Source: Alphaproteobacteria bacterium UBA6038
GTDB taxonomy: Bacteria; Pseudomonadota; Alphaproteobacteria; Micropepsales; Micropepsaceae
DNA: 24,634 bases
NCBI GenBank assembly: GCA_002429315.1
Contig: DIZC01000064.1
Span: forward strand, 4,627 to 29,260
Direction: 5' to 3'
Shown: one piece after another, positions 8,106 through 15,773 of the stretch
How the letters are laid out: each line of letters opens with the position of its first letter
Numbering within the stretch: the first letter of the stretch is position 1
Notes under the pieces: generated by a model
The model's database searches: none
What the model was told of the DNA's origin: nothing
The model's input: only the letters and a program-made list of their open reading frames with translations
Translations under genes and position numbers: made by a program

Positions 8106-8308
8106 CGCTCGTCGCTGTCGTCCGGTTTCTTCTTCTTGTCGGAACTGCTCGAAACCGCATCCGCCGCGGCCCCAACCGCATCGGCGGTCACGTTGACCGC
8201 CGCGCCCGCCACATGCGCGTCGGCATCCACCACGGTTGCTCCCGTATCCACCACGGCGCAGCCGGAAAGAAGCGCCGCGGAAAAGCCCAGCATGAGCACG
8301 CGCAACAT
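8102..8308 (-). CDS. Small lipoprotein
   Basis: This 68-residue protein has a type II signal sequence and a lipobox LLSG-C with the lipidated cysteine at residue 17. The mature part is Ala/Val/Asp-rich (about 35 residues), followed by a charged tail SSSSDKKKKPDDSDER. It looks like a short membrane-tethered peptide. Function is unknown; several proteobacterial mini-lipoproteins share this look. GAGGAGAGG six bases before the ATG is a strong ribosome binding site. The stop codon overlaps the gloB stop tail to tail (the four bases CTAG at 8102-8105 contain both). It is divergent from the 50-residue gene at 8387. Confidence 0.8.
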   Translation of the reverse strand: MLRVLMLGFSAALLSGCAVVDTGATVVDADAHVAGAAVNVTADAVGAAADAVSSSSDKKKKPDDSDER

Positions 8309-8364
8309 GAACCTCTCCTCGATAGGCTATACCGGTAACACGCACGGTCTTGAGAAACCATTGC

Positions 8365-8376
8365 CGGCCGCGGCCG
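8365..8376. repeat. 12-bp perfect palindrome in a divergent spacer
   Basis: CGGCCGCGGCCG lies between the divergent lipoprotein gene and the 50-residue protein gene, 10 bases before the start of the latter. It may be a protein-binding site or a chance GC palindrome. Confidence 0.3.
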
Positions 8377-8386
8377 TTGATCTGAA

Positions 8387-8539
8387 ATGATCCGCAAATT
8401 GAAATCCGGCGAGTTCCGCCTCTACTCGCGCAAGAAGAATCCCAAGACCGGCAAGCGCCGCAATCTCGGCACGTTCAAGTCGCGCGCCGCGGCAGAGAAA
8501 CACGAGCGCGCCGTGCAATATTTCAAGCGCGCCGGATAA
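8387..8539 (+). CDS. Short basic conserved protein (50 residues)
   Basis: This 50-residue ORF starts MIRKLKSGEFRLYSRKKNP and has a markedly basic composition (Lys/Arg about one third), with the middle motif KTGKRRNLGTFKSRAAAEKHER. The pattern of a beta-rich LKSGEFRLYSRK stretch, then a GTF turn, then an AAAEKHERAVQYFKR helix resembles a small nucleic-acid-binding module such as an integrase arm-type domain. From memory, similar ~50-residue proteins occur widely in Alphaproteobacteria without assigned function. No strong Shine-Dalgarno is visible. It ends three bases from the convergent hemolysin III gene. The codon use fits the neighbours and the sequence is not a shadow of a longer ORF. DNA or RNA binding is inference. 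Confidence 0.72.
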   Translation: MIRKLKSGEFRLYSRKKNPKTGKRRNLGTFKSRAAAEKHERAVQYFKRAG

Positions 8540-8542
8540 GGG

Positions 8543-9190
8543 TTACGTGGCGAACTCCAACGCGATCGCCGTGAAGTGCAGCACCGCGGCGACCAGCACA
8601 AAGCCATGCCATATCGCCTTGTGATAGGGGATTCGCTCGATCAGGTAGAAGGCGATGCCGATGGAATAGACCGCGCCGCCCGCCATCAAGAGCCAGAAAT
8701 CCACCGCCGCAACCGACAGCGACAGCGGCTTGATGACGGTGATCACCATCCAGCCCATGGCGATGCAAAGGCCGATGCTCGCCAGCTCGAGACGCCGGGG
8801 AAAGAGCAGCTTCAGGGCGATGCCTACCGTCGCGCACAGCCAGATCGCCGCCAGGATGATATCGCCGGCCGGCGGTCCGAGGCGGTTGGCGGCGAACGGG
8901 GTGTAGGTCGCTGCGATCATGATGAAGATGGCTGAGTGATCGATCCGGCGCAGCACCTGCTTGGAGGGACGATGCGCCGGCCACAGATTGTAGACGGCGG
9001 AGGCCGTGATCATCGCCAGCAGGCCGGCGCAATAGACCGAAACGCTGACCGCCACCGGCAAACCGGTGACGTGCCACAGCAGCCACAGGCTGGCGTTGAC
9101 CGCAAACAGGATTCCGGCGACGTGGATGACGAGATCCACGACGTGCTCGTTGCGGGTGTAGAGCCGCTGGACGGCCGTGGGGGTTTTCAT
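8543..9190 (-). CDS. Hemolysin III family (PAQR-like) integral membrane protein
   Basis: This 215-residue protein has about seven hydrophobic segments. The HlyIII/PAQR pattern is clear: an N-terminal E-x3-D-x3-H segment (NEHVVDLVIHVAG), SAVYNLW, then RRIDHSAIFIMIAATYTPF, and at the end HKAIWHGFVLVAAVLHF. The conserved Ser, Asp and His residues form the putative zinc-dependent hydrolase site of the superfamily. Despite the name, most bacterial members are not shown to be haemolytic and the physiological role is unclear. The ATG at 9190 fits the start of family members. It is convergent with the 50-residue gene and faces a 501-bp gene-free stretch upstream. Confidence 0.92.
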   Translation of the reverse strand: MKTPTAVQRLYTRNEHVVDLVIHVAGILFAVNASLWLLWHVTGLPVAVSVSVYCAGLLAMITASAVYNLWPAHRPSKQVLRRIDHSAIFIMIAATYTPFAANRLGPPAGDIILAAIWLCATVGIALKLLFPRRLELASIGLCIAMGWMVITVIKPLSLSVAAVDFWLLMAGGAVYSIGIAFYLIERIPYHKAIWHGFVLVAAVLHFTAIALEFAT

Positions 9191-9691
9191 CGTCGTTTAC
9201 ACATGCATGTTTCAGGCCCAGCCCCGGCGGCTGCGTAACGGCCTGCTCGCTCCGTTGTTGGCGTCATATTAGTAAAACAATGCGCCGCTGTCCCGGGCCT
9301 CGGGGAACCCTTATGGCCGGACGGCTCGTTATCTGCTGGCGACCCAGAGGAGCCGCTCATGGCCGCCTGGCGGGGGCGCCATGCGCTCGGGATGGACAAG
9401 GGTGCCGGCCGGGACCGACCGACAAGCACAACGACGCCATCGTTTACGAAGTCGGCCCGAAGAGGAAATCCAAATCCGGCTTCGGTCATCCGGCCTGCGG
9501 GCACACGGAAGAGGCAGGGGGCAGGACCGGCGCCAGCGCCGGTGGCGCCGCGCCGCCGAAATGAGACTTTCTTGCAACCAGCCGATGACCCGAAACAGCC
9601 GCAAGTTTCGCAATATTTCTGCCTGACGCCCTTTTCGCGTTGAGTGGAGCGCTGCCGCTTCCTAACTTGGTTGCCCGAAGAGAGGCATCCC
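9191..9691. other. 501-bp intergenic stretch without a recognisable gene
   Basis: This spacer separates the divergent hemolysin III and gpmA genes. Several frames are open on both strands, including one on the minus strand spanning almost the whole stretch. None gives a recognisable protein, and none has a convincing ribosome binding site. It holds one perfect 7-bp hairpin (GGCGCCA/TGGCGCC, 9529-9549) without a following T-run, and a putative gpmA promoter near the right end. The stretch could hold an unrecognised small RNA or the remains of a gene. I cannot support either. Confidence 0.6.
9640..9668 (+). promoter_or_regulatory. Possible gpmA promoter
   Basis: TTGAGT (9640-9645) and TAACTT (9663-9668) are separated by 17 bases, 23 bases before the gpmA ATG. 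Both boxes are only partial matches to the sigma-70 consensus, so this is tentative. Confidence 0.3.
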
Positions 9692-10447
9692 ATGAGTCCT
9701 GCGTATCAGCTCGTGCTGCTCCGCCACGGCGAGAGTGAGTGGAACAAGCTCAATCTCTTCACCGGCTGGCGCGATGTGCCCCTGACGCAATTGGGGAAGA
9801 CAGAAGCATGCGAAGCGGGCCGGGCGATGGCGGACGCCGGCCTGACGTTCGACCTCACTTACACCTCGGTGCTCAGCCGCGCGATCAAAACGTTGTGGCT
9901 TTCGCTCGAAGCGATGAACCTCATGTGGCTGCCGGTGCACAAGCATTGGCGACTCAACGAGCGGCACTACGGGGCGCTGCAGGGCAGCAACAAGGCGGAT
10001 GCGGTGAAGAAATTCGGCGAAGCGCAGGTGAAGCAATGGCGCCGCGGCTATGCCACGCCGCCGCCGCCGGTGGACACGAACTCGCCGGACTATCCGCGCG
10101 CCGATCCACGCTATGCCGGCGTGGCGGACGCCGACCTGCCCCGCAGCGAAAGCCTCAAGGATGTGCTCGAGCGCGTGCTGCCCTATTGGCGCGGCACCGT
10201 CGTGCCGCAATTGCGCGACGGCAGGCGCGTGCTCATCGTCGCGCACGGCAATTCGCTGCGCGCGTTGATGAAGCACCTGGAGAACATCGACGATGAAGCG
10301 ATCGCCGATGTGAACCTGCCGACGGGGATTCCGCGGGCGTACCGGCTGGATGCGGATTGGAAAGCCGTTGAAGCGCGCTTCCTCGGCAATGCCGCTGACA
10401 TCGCGGCGAAGATCGATTCCGTTCAGAAGCAGACGCAGCGCGCGTGA
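9692..10447 (+). CDS. gpmA: 2,3-bisphosphoglycerate-dependent phosphoglycerate mutase
   Basis: This 251-residue histidine-phosphatase-fold enzyme interconverts 3- and 2-phosphoglycerate in glycolysis. The RHGES motif gives the phospho-acceptor His12. The family block NLFTGWRDVPLT is at 21-32, the acidic residue Glu90 is in RLNERHYGALQG, and the second catalytic histidine His185 is in VAHGNSLRAL. The length is typical for bacterial GpmA. I placed the start at 9692 (AGAGAGG eight bases upstream) rather than at an upstream in-frame ATG, because MSPAYQLVLLRHGES is the normal family N-terminus. Its TGA overlaps the GTG of the EnvC-like gene, so a glycolytic gene is translationally coupled to cell-wall genes. 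Confidence 0.95.
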   Translation: MSPAYQLVLLRHGESEWNKLNLFTGWRDVPLTQLGKTEACEAGRAMADAGLTFDLTYTSVLSRAIKTLWLSLEAMNLMWLPVHKHWRLNERHYGALQGSNKADAVKKFGEAQVKQWRRGYATPPPPVDTNSPDYPRADPRYAGVADADLPRSESLKDVLERVLPYWRGTVVPQLRDGRRVLIVAHGNSLRALMKHLENIDDEAIADVNLPTGIPRAYRLDADWKAVEARFLGNAADIAAKIDSVQKQTQRA

Positions 10448-11652
10448 CGCGGACGTGTTTCGTCGCCGTGCTTTTCGTCGTGCTTTCGGCGGCGCAAGGC
10501 GTTCTCGCCGCGCCGGCGGAGCAACCCGTGCCGGCAACGCAAGCCGGCAAATTGCCCAATAGCGAGCAGCGCTACCGCGAATTGAAGCAGCAAGTCGAGC
10601 GCGCGACGCCAACCGTCACCACCGCCCGGCAAAAGAGTGAAGCGCTGGCCGCACAGGCCGCGAGCGTACGGCAGCAACTGATCGCGACGGCGGCGCGCGT
10701 GCAGTCGCTCGAGCGGGAAAAGGCGCAAATCGATTCCGAAGTGGCGCGGCTTGCGCAGCAGGAAAAAGCGATGTCGCGGACTTTTGCGCGCGATCGCGTG
10801 CGAGTTTCGCATCTATTGGCGGTTCTGGAGCGTCTGCAATCGGATCTGCCGCCTGCGGTGGCACTGGAATCCGCGGACGCACTGCGCTCCGCTCGCGGCG
10901 CCATGGTGCTGGGCGCCGCACTGCCGCAGGTTTACGGTGCGGCGGCGGCCCTGGCCCGGCAGTTGCGGACGCTCGAGCAAACCCGCGCCGCATTGCTCGA
11001 CCGGCGAAAAGAAGGGGTCCGCAACGCCGCCAAGCTCACCGTCGCGCGGGGAAAGCTCGATCAACTTCTTGCGATGAAAGAGCGCCAAGCCAGCGGTGCG
11101 ACCGCGGCCTACCGGACCCTGCAGGCCAGACTCGACAGGATCGCGTCGCAGGCCGCGGACCTGAAGACCCTGCTCGACCGCGTGGCGGCGCTGCGCACGG
11201 GGACTGCCCCCCAGGGCGTGGTTGTCGTGGCTTCCCAAGACCGGCAGACATCCGGCGCGCTCAAGCCGGGTGTCCTGGCGCAGCCGGTGGTCGGGTCTAT
11301 TGCGGCAGGCACGCCGGAGAGTGCGGACAAGGCCCCGGGCTTGAGCTTTGTGACGGCTGGCGGCGCCTCTGTTGTCGCACCGGCCGACTCTGAGGTTCTT
11401 TTTGCTGGCCGTTACCATAAAAGCGGCGAAGTCTTGATCTTGGAAATGCCGGGCGGATACGATCTGGTGCTTGCGGGCATGGATCGTATCGACGTCCGGC
11501 CAGGAGATCAGTTGCTCGCCGGCGAGCCGGTCGGCAGGATGCCCCGCGCAGGAAAATGGGCGAGGCTCTATTTCGAATTGCGGCGGAACGGAAAAGGCGT
11601 CAATCCGGCGCCATGGCTCGGGATCGATCTGAGGAAGGCTAAGAAATCATGA
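10444..11652 (+). CDS. EnvC-like murein hydrolase activator
   Basis: This 402-residue protein has a signal peptide (about 1-23), a long Ala/Arg/Gln/Leu-rich coiled coil (about 40-250) and a C-terminal LytM/M23-type domain (about 300-397). The domain contains VVAPADSEVLFAGRY and LYFELRRNGKGVNPAPWL. Active M23 enzymes have HxH near this end; here Tyr376 occupies the usual His position in LYFEL. The domain is therefore catalytically dead, as in EnvC, which activates amidases for septal peptidoglycan splitting. The GTG start overlaps the gpmA stop (GTGA), and the stop overlaps the ctpA start (ATGA). A position directly before ctpA is conserved for this family in Alphaproteobacteria. The amidase partner is not in the window. 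Confidence 0.88.
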   Translation: MTRTCFVAVLFVVLSAAQGVLAAPAEQPVPATQAGKLPNSEQRYRELKQQVERATPTVTTARQKSEALAAQAASVRQQLIATAARVQSLEREKAQIDSEVARLAQQEKAMSRTFARDRVRVSHLLAVLERLQSDLPPAVALESADALRSARGAMVLGAALPQVYGAAAALARQLRTLEQTRAALLDRRKEGVRNAAKLTVARGKLDQLLAMKERQASGATAAYRTLQARLDRIASQAADLKTLLDRVAALRTGTAPQGVVVVASQDRQTSGALKPGVLAQPVVGSIAAGTPESADKAPGLSFVTAGGASVVAPADSEVLFAGRYHKSGEVLILEMPGGYDLVLAGMDRIDVRPGDQLLAGEPVGRMPRAGKWARLYFELRRNGKGVNPAPWLGIDLRKAKKS

Positions 11653-12950
11653 AGCGGTATGCGTTCGTTGGTGTTGGCGCTGTAGCGGGCTTTGCGGCCG
11701 CCTTGATGCTGTTCCCGGCGGCCCATGGGGCAAGCGATCTGTCGGCCTACCGTCAGCTCGATCTTTTCAGCGATGCGTTCGAGCGCGTCCGCGCCAACTA
11801 TGTGCGTCCCGTTCAGGACGGCGAACTGGTCAACAACGCGATCGAAGGAATGGTTTCGGGCCTCGATCCGCATTCGAGCTTCATGGACGCCAAGACGTTC
11901 GCCGACATGCAGATCCAGACCAAAGGGGAATTCGGCGGCCTCGGCATCGAAGTCACGATGGAAGACGGGCTGGTGAAGGTTATCTCGCCGATCGACGACA
12001 CCCCGGCGGCGAAGGCGGGCCTGAAGACCGGCGACTTCATCGCTGCCATCAACAGCACGCCCATCCAGGGCATGGCGCTGAACGATGCCATCGACAAGAT
12101 GCGCGGACCCAACGGCAGCAAGGTGTCGCTGACCATCCTCCGCCCCGGCGCCAAGAAGCCGTTCGACGTGACGCTCACCCGCGCCGTCATTCACGTGGAT
12201 AGCGTCAAATCTCATCGCGAAGGCGATGTTGGGTACATCCGGATTTCCGCCTTCAACGAGCGCACCGACTCCGGCGTGCAGAAGGCGGTCCATGACCTCA
12301 AGGCGCAGATCGGCGGCGGATTGAGAGGCTATGTGATCGACCTCCGCAACGATCCGGGCGGCCTGCTCGACCAAGCCATCGCCGTATCGGACGACCTGTT
12401 GAACTCCGGCGAGATCGTGTCGACCCGCGGGCGGCACCCCGACGACACCCAGCGTTATGGCGCGCGGTCTGGCGACATCACCGACGGAAAACCCGTCGTC
12501 GTGCTGATCAACGGCGGCACGGCGAGCGCGTCCGAAATCGTCGCCGGCGCACTGCAGGATCACAAGCGCGCCACCGTCGTCGGCATGACCTCGTTCGGCA
12601 AAGGATCGGTGCAGACGATCATTCCGCTCGGCGAGGGCGGCGGCGCGCTTCGCTTGACCACTGCGCGTTATTACACGCCGTCCGGACATTCGATTCAGGC
12701 GACCGGCATCGTTCCGGATTACGCCGTGAGCCAGGGCGACGATGACGATCCGACCAGGCTGTTGCGGACCAGCGAGGCCAATCTGCCCGGTCATCTGGCC
12801 GGCGAGGCGGCCAAGAAAGAGAGCCAGAGGGTGATCAAGCCCGCGCCAGGCAAGAAGTACGATGACTTCCAACTCGCCTACGCGTTGGATCTGCTGCGCG
12901 GCGGAAGGTCGGCCGTCGCTTCCATCGTGAAGAGCGCGGAAGCCAATTGA
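11649..12950 (+). CDS. ctpA: Carboxy-terminal processing protease, S41 family (first tandem copy)
   Basis: This 433-residue periplasmic protease has an N-terminal signal/anchor (residues about 5-28), the CTP N-terminal segment with LDPHSSFMD, a PDZ domain (about 80-165) and the S41 catalytic core. The Ser-Lys dyad is visible: Ser293 in NGGTASASE and Lys318 in TSFGKGSVQ, with Gln322 following. DLRNDPGGLLDQA is the usual family block. Such proteases trim C-termini of envelope proteins, including peptidoglycan hydrolases, which fits the upstream EnvC-like gene. It is coupled to that gene by an ATGA overlap. The next gene, 34 bases downstream, is a second copy. Which one is the orthologue of characterised CtpA cannot be decided from sequence alone. 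Confidence 0.95.
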   Translation: MKRYAFVGVGAVAGFAAALMLFPAAHGASDLSAYRQLDLFSDAFERVRANYVRPVQDGELVNNAIEGMVSGLDPHSSFMDAKTFADMQIQTKGEFGGLGIEVTMEDGLVKVISPIDDTPAAKAGLKTGDFIAAINSTPIQGMALNDAIDKMRGPNGSKVSLTILRPGAKKPFDVTLTRAVIHVDSVKSHREGDVGYIRISAFNERTDSGVQKAVHDLKAQIGGGLRGYVIDLRNDPGGLLDQAIAVSDDLLNSGEIVSTRGRHPDDTQRYGARSGDITDGKPVVVLINGGTASASEIVAGALQDHKRATVVGMTSFGKGSVQTIIPLGEGGGALRLTTARYYTPSGHSIQATGIVPDYAVSQGDDDDPTRLLRTSEANLPGHLAGEAAKKESQRVIKPAPGKKYDDFQLAYALDLLRGGRSAVASIVKSAEAN

Positions 12951-12984
12951 TCGCGAGCGGTTCTCGCGAAGGAGCTTTGACTCG

Positions 12985-14292
12985 ATGAACGGGCTCTCGC
13001 TCGCCGCCTTGGGTGCAGGCGGCGCGTTCTGCGCCAGCTTCGCGCTGCTTCATTTTGCGCAAGGGTCGGACGCGAGCGCAGAGCTGGGTCGCTTCGGCAA
13101 AGCTTATGCAACGGTGCGCGCGAACTACGTGGAGCCGCCGCAAGACGAGCAGCTGGTCGAAGGCGCCATCAGCGGGATGCTCGGCAATCTCGATCCGCAT
13201 TCGAGCTATTTCGATCCGCGCACCTACGCCGCAATGCAAGTGAAGACCGAAGGCCAGTATGGCGGCGTCGGACTGGTGATCGGCCTCGACGAAAGCCTCG
13301 TCACGGTGATCTCGCCGATCGAAGACACGCCGGCGTCGAAGGCGGGACTGAAGGCCGGCGATCATATCCTCTCCATCGACGGGAAGATGATCACCGGCCA
13401 GAAGCTGGACGACGTGCAGGACAAGCTGCGCGGGCCCGCGGGGACCAAGGTGACGCTCGGGATCATGCGGCAAGGCCAGCACGATCCGTTCGACGTGTCG
13501 CTGACGCGGCAGGTGATCGCGGTGGAAGCCGTAACGCACAAGCGGCAGGGTAACGTCGGCTATATCAAGATCCCGGCCTTCAACGAGCATACCGATTCGG
13601 GGCTCCGCACGGCCGTCGCCGCTCTCAAGAAGGAGATAGGTCCCGGGCTCAAGGGCTACATCATCGATTTGCGGGACGACGGCGGCGGATTGCTGGACCA
13701 GGCAATTGCCGTATCGGATGACTTCCTCGACGGCGGCGAGATCGTCTCCATCCGCGGCCGCAACAAGGAGGAGACGCAGCGTTTCGATGCGCAACCGGGC
13801 GACATCACCGACGGCAAGCCGCTCGTCGTCTTGGTCAACGGCGGAACGGCAAGCGCGTCGGAAATCGTGGCGGGCGCGCTGCAGGATCACGATCGCGCGC
13901 GGATCGAAGGCAGCCTGACGTTCGGAAAGGGCTCGGTCCAGACCGTCATTCCGCTCGACGACGGCAAGGCCGGCGCGCTTCATCTCACCACCGCGCGCTA
14001 CTACACGCCCTCCGGCCGGTCGATCCAGACGACGGGAATCGTTCCCGACGTTGCCGTGGCCGACAACACCGGCGAGATCAATCCTTTGCAAAGCCTCATC
14101 GGGCGCGAGGCCGATTTGCCACGGCATCTTGCGGCGGAAGGCGCGGCCGTGAAGTCGGATGTGGCTTCCGTCGTGCAGCCGGACCCAAAAAGAACCTACG
14201 CCGATTTCCAACTGAGCTATGCCATGCAGTTGCTGAACGGCACCGGCGCCACGCCCGTCCGCGTCGCAAAGCATGCGAGGACGCCGCGCTAG
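12985..14292 (+). CDS. Carboxy-terminal processing protease, S41 family (second tandem copy)
   Basis: This 435-residue paralogue of the preceding gene shares long blocks with it (RANYV, LDPHSSYFD, KAGLKAGDHI, TARYYTPSGRSIQTTGIVPD). It keeps the dyad: Ser290 in NGGTASASE and Lys315 in LTFGKGSVQ. It differs in the block before the active site (DLRDDGGGLLDQ, with Gly replacing the usual Pro), in a shorter hydrophobic N-terminus and in a basic tail (VAKHARTPR). AAGGAG ten bases before the ATG is a good ribosome binding site. The 34-bp gap suggests cotranscription. A tandem duplication followed by divergence, perhaps of substrate preference through the PDZ domain, is the simplest explanation. Confidence 0.94.
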   Translation: MNGLSLAALGAGGAFCASFALLHFAQGSDASAELGRFGKAYATVRANYVEPPQDEQLVEGAISGMLGNLDPHSSYFDPRTYAAMQVKTEGQYGGVGLVIGLDESLVTVISPIEDTPASKAGLKAGDHILSIDGKMITGQKLDDVQDKLRGPAGTKVTLGIMRQGQHDPFDVSLTRQVIAVEAVTHKRQGNVGYIKIPAFNEHTDSGLRTAVAALKKEIGPGLKGYIIDLRDDGGGLLDQAIAVSDDFLDGGEIVSIRGRNKEETQRFDAQPGDITDGKPLVVLVNGGTASASEIVAGALQDHDRARIEGSLTFGKGSVQTVIPLDDGKAGALHLTTARYYTPSGRSIQTTGIVPDVAVADNTGEINPLQSLIGREADLPRHLAAEGAAVKSDVASVVQPDPKRTYADFQLSYAMQLLNGTGATPVRVAKHARTPR

Positions 14293-14395
14293 CCGGAGCG
14301 GCGAAGGTTTAACCGGCATAAGGTCTCGCGGGCGGGGCTTTGTTCCGGTGCCGGCTTCCGCCATAGTCGCGCCGGCAAAATAATCTCCATGCGGC

Positions 14396-14896
14396 ATGGC
14401 CCGTCATAACCTGCATCTGAAGCACGAAGACCTCCCCTACCGTCCCTGCGTGGGCGTCATGCTGCTCAACAAAGACGGCCATGTCTTTGTCGGCAAGCGC
14501 ATCGACCAGACCGTCGAAGGCTGGCAGATGCCGCAGGGCGGCATCGATGGCGACGAGACGCCGCAGGAAGCGGCGTTCCGCGAACTCGAAGAGGAGATCG
14601 GCACGCGCAACGCCAGGTTCCTCCGGCAGTATGACGAGTGGCTCTGCTACGATCTGCCGTCTCACCTGCTTGGCGTGGCGCTCCGTGGGCGCTATCGCGG
14701 CCAGCGGCAGAAGTGGATGGCGATGCGTTTTCTCGGCGACGATTCCGACATCGACATCAACACGGCCGAACCGGAATTTGCCGAATGGAAGTGGCTCGCC
14801 ATTGAGTCGCTGCCGCGGCTGGTCGTCCCGTTCAAGCGGGACACCTACATGAAGGTCATATCGCAGTTTCGCGATCTTGCCGGTCCTGTGGACTGA
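14396..14896 (+). CDS. rppH: RNA 5'-pyrophosphohydrolase (Nudix)
   Basis: This 166-residue Nudix enzyme removes pyrophosphate from mRNA 5' ends and so starts RNase E-dependent decay. The Nudix box is at about residues 48-70 (GGIDGDETPQEAAFRELEEE, then IG), with the catalytic REL-EE arrangement (Arg62, Glu63, Glu66, Glu67) intact. The flanking RppH features YRPCVGVMLLN, GWQMPQGG and QKWMAMRF are also present. It follows the ctpA copies after 103 bases, its usual neighbourhood in Alphaproteobacteria. The spacer has a GCCGGC...GCCGGC inverted repeat but no U-tract, so read-through is likely. The stop codon overlaps the start of the FkbM gene by one base. Confidence 0.95.
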   Translation: MARHNLHLKHEDLPYRPCVGVMLLNKDGHVFVGKRIDQTVEGWQMPQGGIDGDETPQEAAFRELEEEIGTRNARFLRQYDEWLCYDLPSHLLGVALRGRYRGQRQKWMAMRFLGDDSDIDINTAEPEFAEWKWLAIESLPRLVVPFKRDTYMKVISQFRDLAGPVD

Positions 14897-15729
14897 TGCT
14901 CGCGACGGACGAGAACATGACTGAAGATGGGCGGCGTTCCAGTACCGAGCTGCCGGCGCATACGATTGCGTCGAACCAATACGGGAAATATTGCGTGCCG
15001 GAGAGTTCGAGGTTCCGGCCCGCTGCAGCGCTGATCCTGCAGGGTCGCGTTTGGGAACCAAAAACAATCGCCTTTATGCGCGAGAATTGCGGTGCCGGCG
15101 ATGTCGTCCACGCCGGCACTTATTTCGGCGATTTCCTGCCCGCGATCTCGACCGCATTGGCACCCTCGGCCCGCCTGTGGGCTTTCGAACCGGCGCGGGA
15201 GAACTTTGCCTGCGCGCAGGAGACCCTAAGGCTTAACGGGTTCAACAACGTCACCCTTCTGAATGCAGCGCTCGGCGATTGCGCCGGGACCGCCAAATTG
15301 TGCGTGGGCAGTCCGGCTGTGCCGTTCAAGGGGGGAACTGCACGAGTTGTGGATCGCCAGAAAGCGGGCTTCGTCTATGAAGACGCGCAAGTCGCCAAAG
15401 TCGACGACATAATTCCCGTCGGACGCAGGGTTTCCATTTTGCAGCTCGACGTCGAGGGATACGAGCAACAGGCGCTCTCCGGTGCCATTGAGACGATCCG
15501 GCGCTGCCGGCCGATCCTGATTCTCGAACATCTCCCGAAGGACCGGGACTGGTTCGCAGCCAATATCCTGGCTTTAGGCTATTTCATGTCGGGTAAGCTT
15601 CATGCCAATTTCATCGTTGCGCCGACCGGCAATTCAACATCGCCAAAGAGGTCAGACGCATCAGCGTTCGTCAGGCGATCTGCTCGCCGCCTGAACTTCC
15701 TTCGCGGGTTTGTCCGTTCGGCCCGATGA
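14896..15729 (+). CDS. FkbM family methyltransferase
   Basis: This 277-residue protein has the FkbM fold. SAM motif I is atypical (DVVHAGTYFGDFLPA instead of D-x-GANxG), followed by LWAFEPARENFACAQETLRLN with the acidic ribose contact. The late block SILQLDVEGYEQQALSGA is diagnostic for FkbM proteins. They methylate small molecules or glycans, and the substrate here is unknown. The start at 14896 overlaps the rppH stop (TGATG), implying coupled translation. An in-frame ATG at 14917 with GGACGAG upstream is an alternative. The tail is basic (RRSARRLNFLRGFVRSAR). An FkbM gene is not a usual partner of rppH and may be a lineage-specific insertion. It is convergent with dksA. Confidence 0.85.
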   Translation: MLATDENMTEDGRRSSTELPAHTIASNQYGKYCVPESSRFRPAAALILQGRVWEPKTIAFMRENCGAGDVVHAGTYFGDFLPAISTALAPSARLWAFEPARENFACAQETLRLNGFNNVTLLNAALGDCAGTAKLCVGSPAVPFKGGTARVVDRQKAGFVYEDAQVAKVDDIIPVGRRVSILQLDVEGYEQQALSGAIETIRRCRPILILEHLPKDRDWFAANILALGYFMSGKLHANFIVAPTGNSTSPKRSDASAFVRRSARRLNFLRGFVRSAR

Positions 15730-15773
15730 TGTTGGCATTCCTCAACGGGAGGGTGAAACGGGCCTAAATGGCT

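Noticed and set aside
9187..9693. 168-codon minus-strand reading frame spanning the hlyIII-gpmA spacer, with ATGA overlap to the hemolysin III start
   Set aside because: Composition looks like translated GC-rich noncoding DNA, no family is recognisable, its start lies inside the gpmA start region and there is no ribosome binding site.
12835..14397. 520-codon minus-strand reading frame opposite the second ctpA copy
   Set aside because: It is antisense to a clearly coding S41 protease; long mirror frames are expected in high-GC genes.
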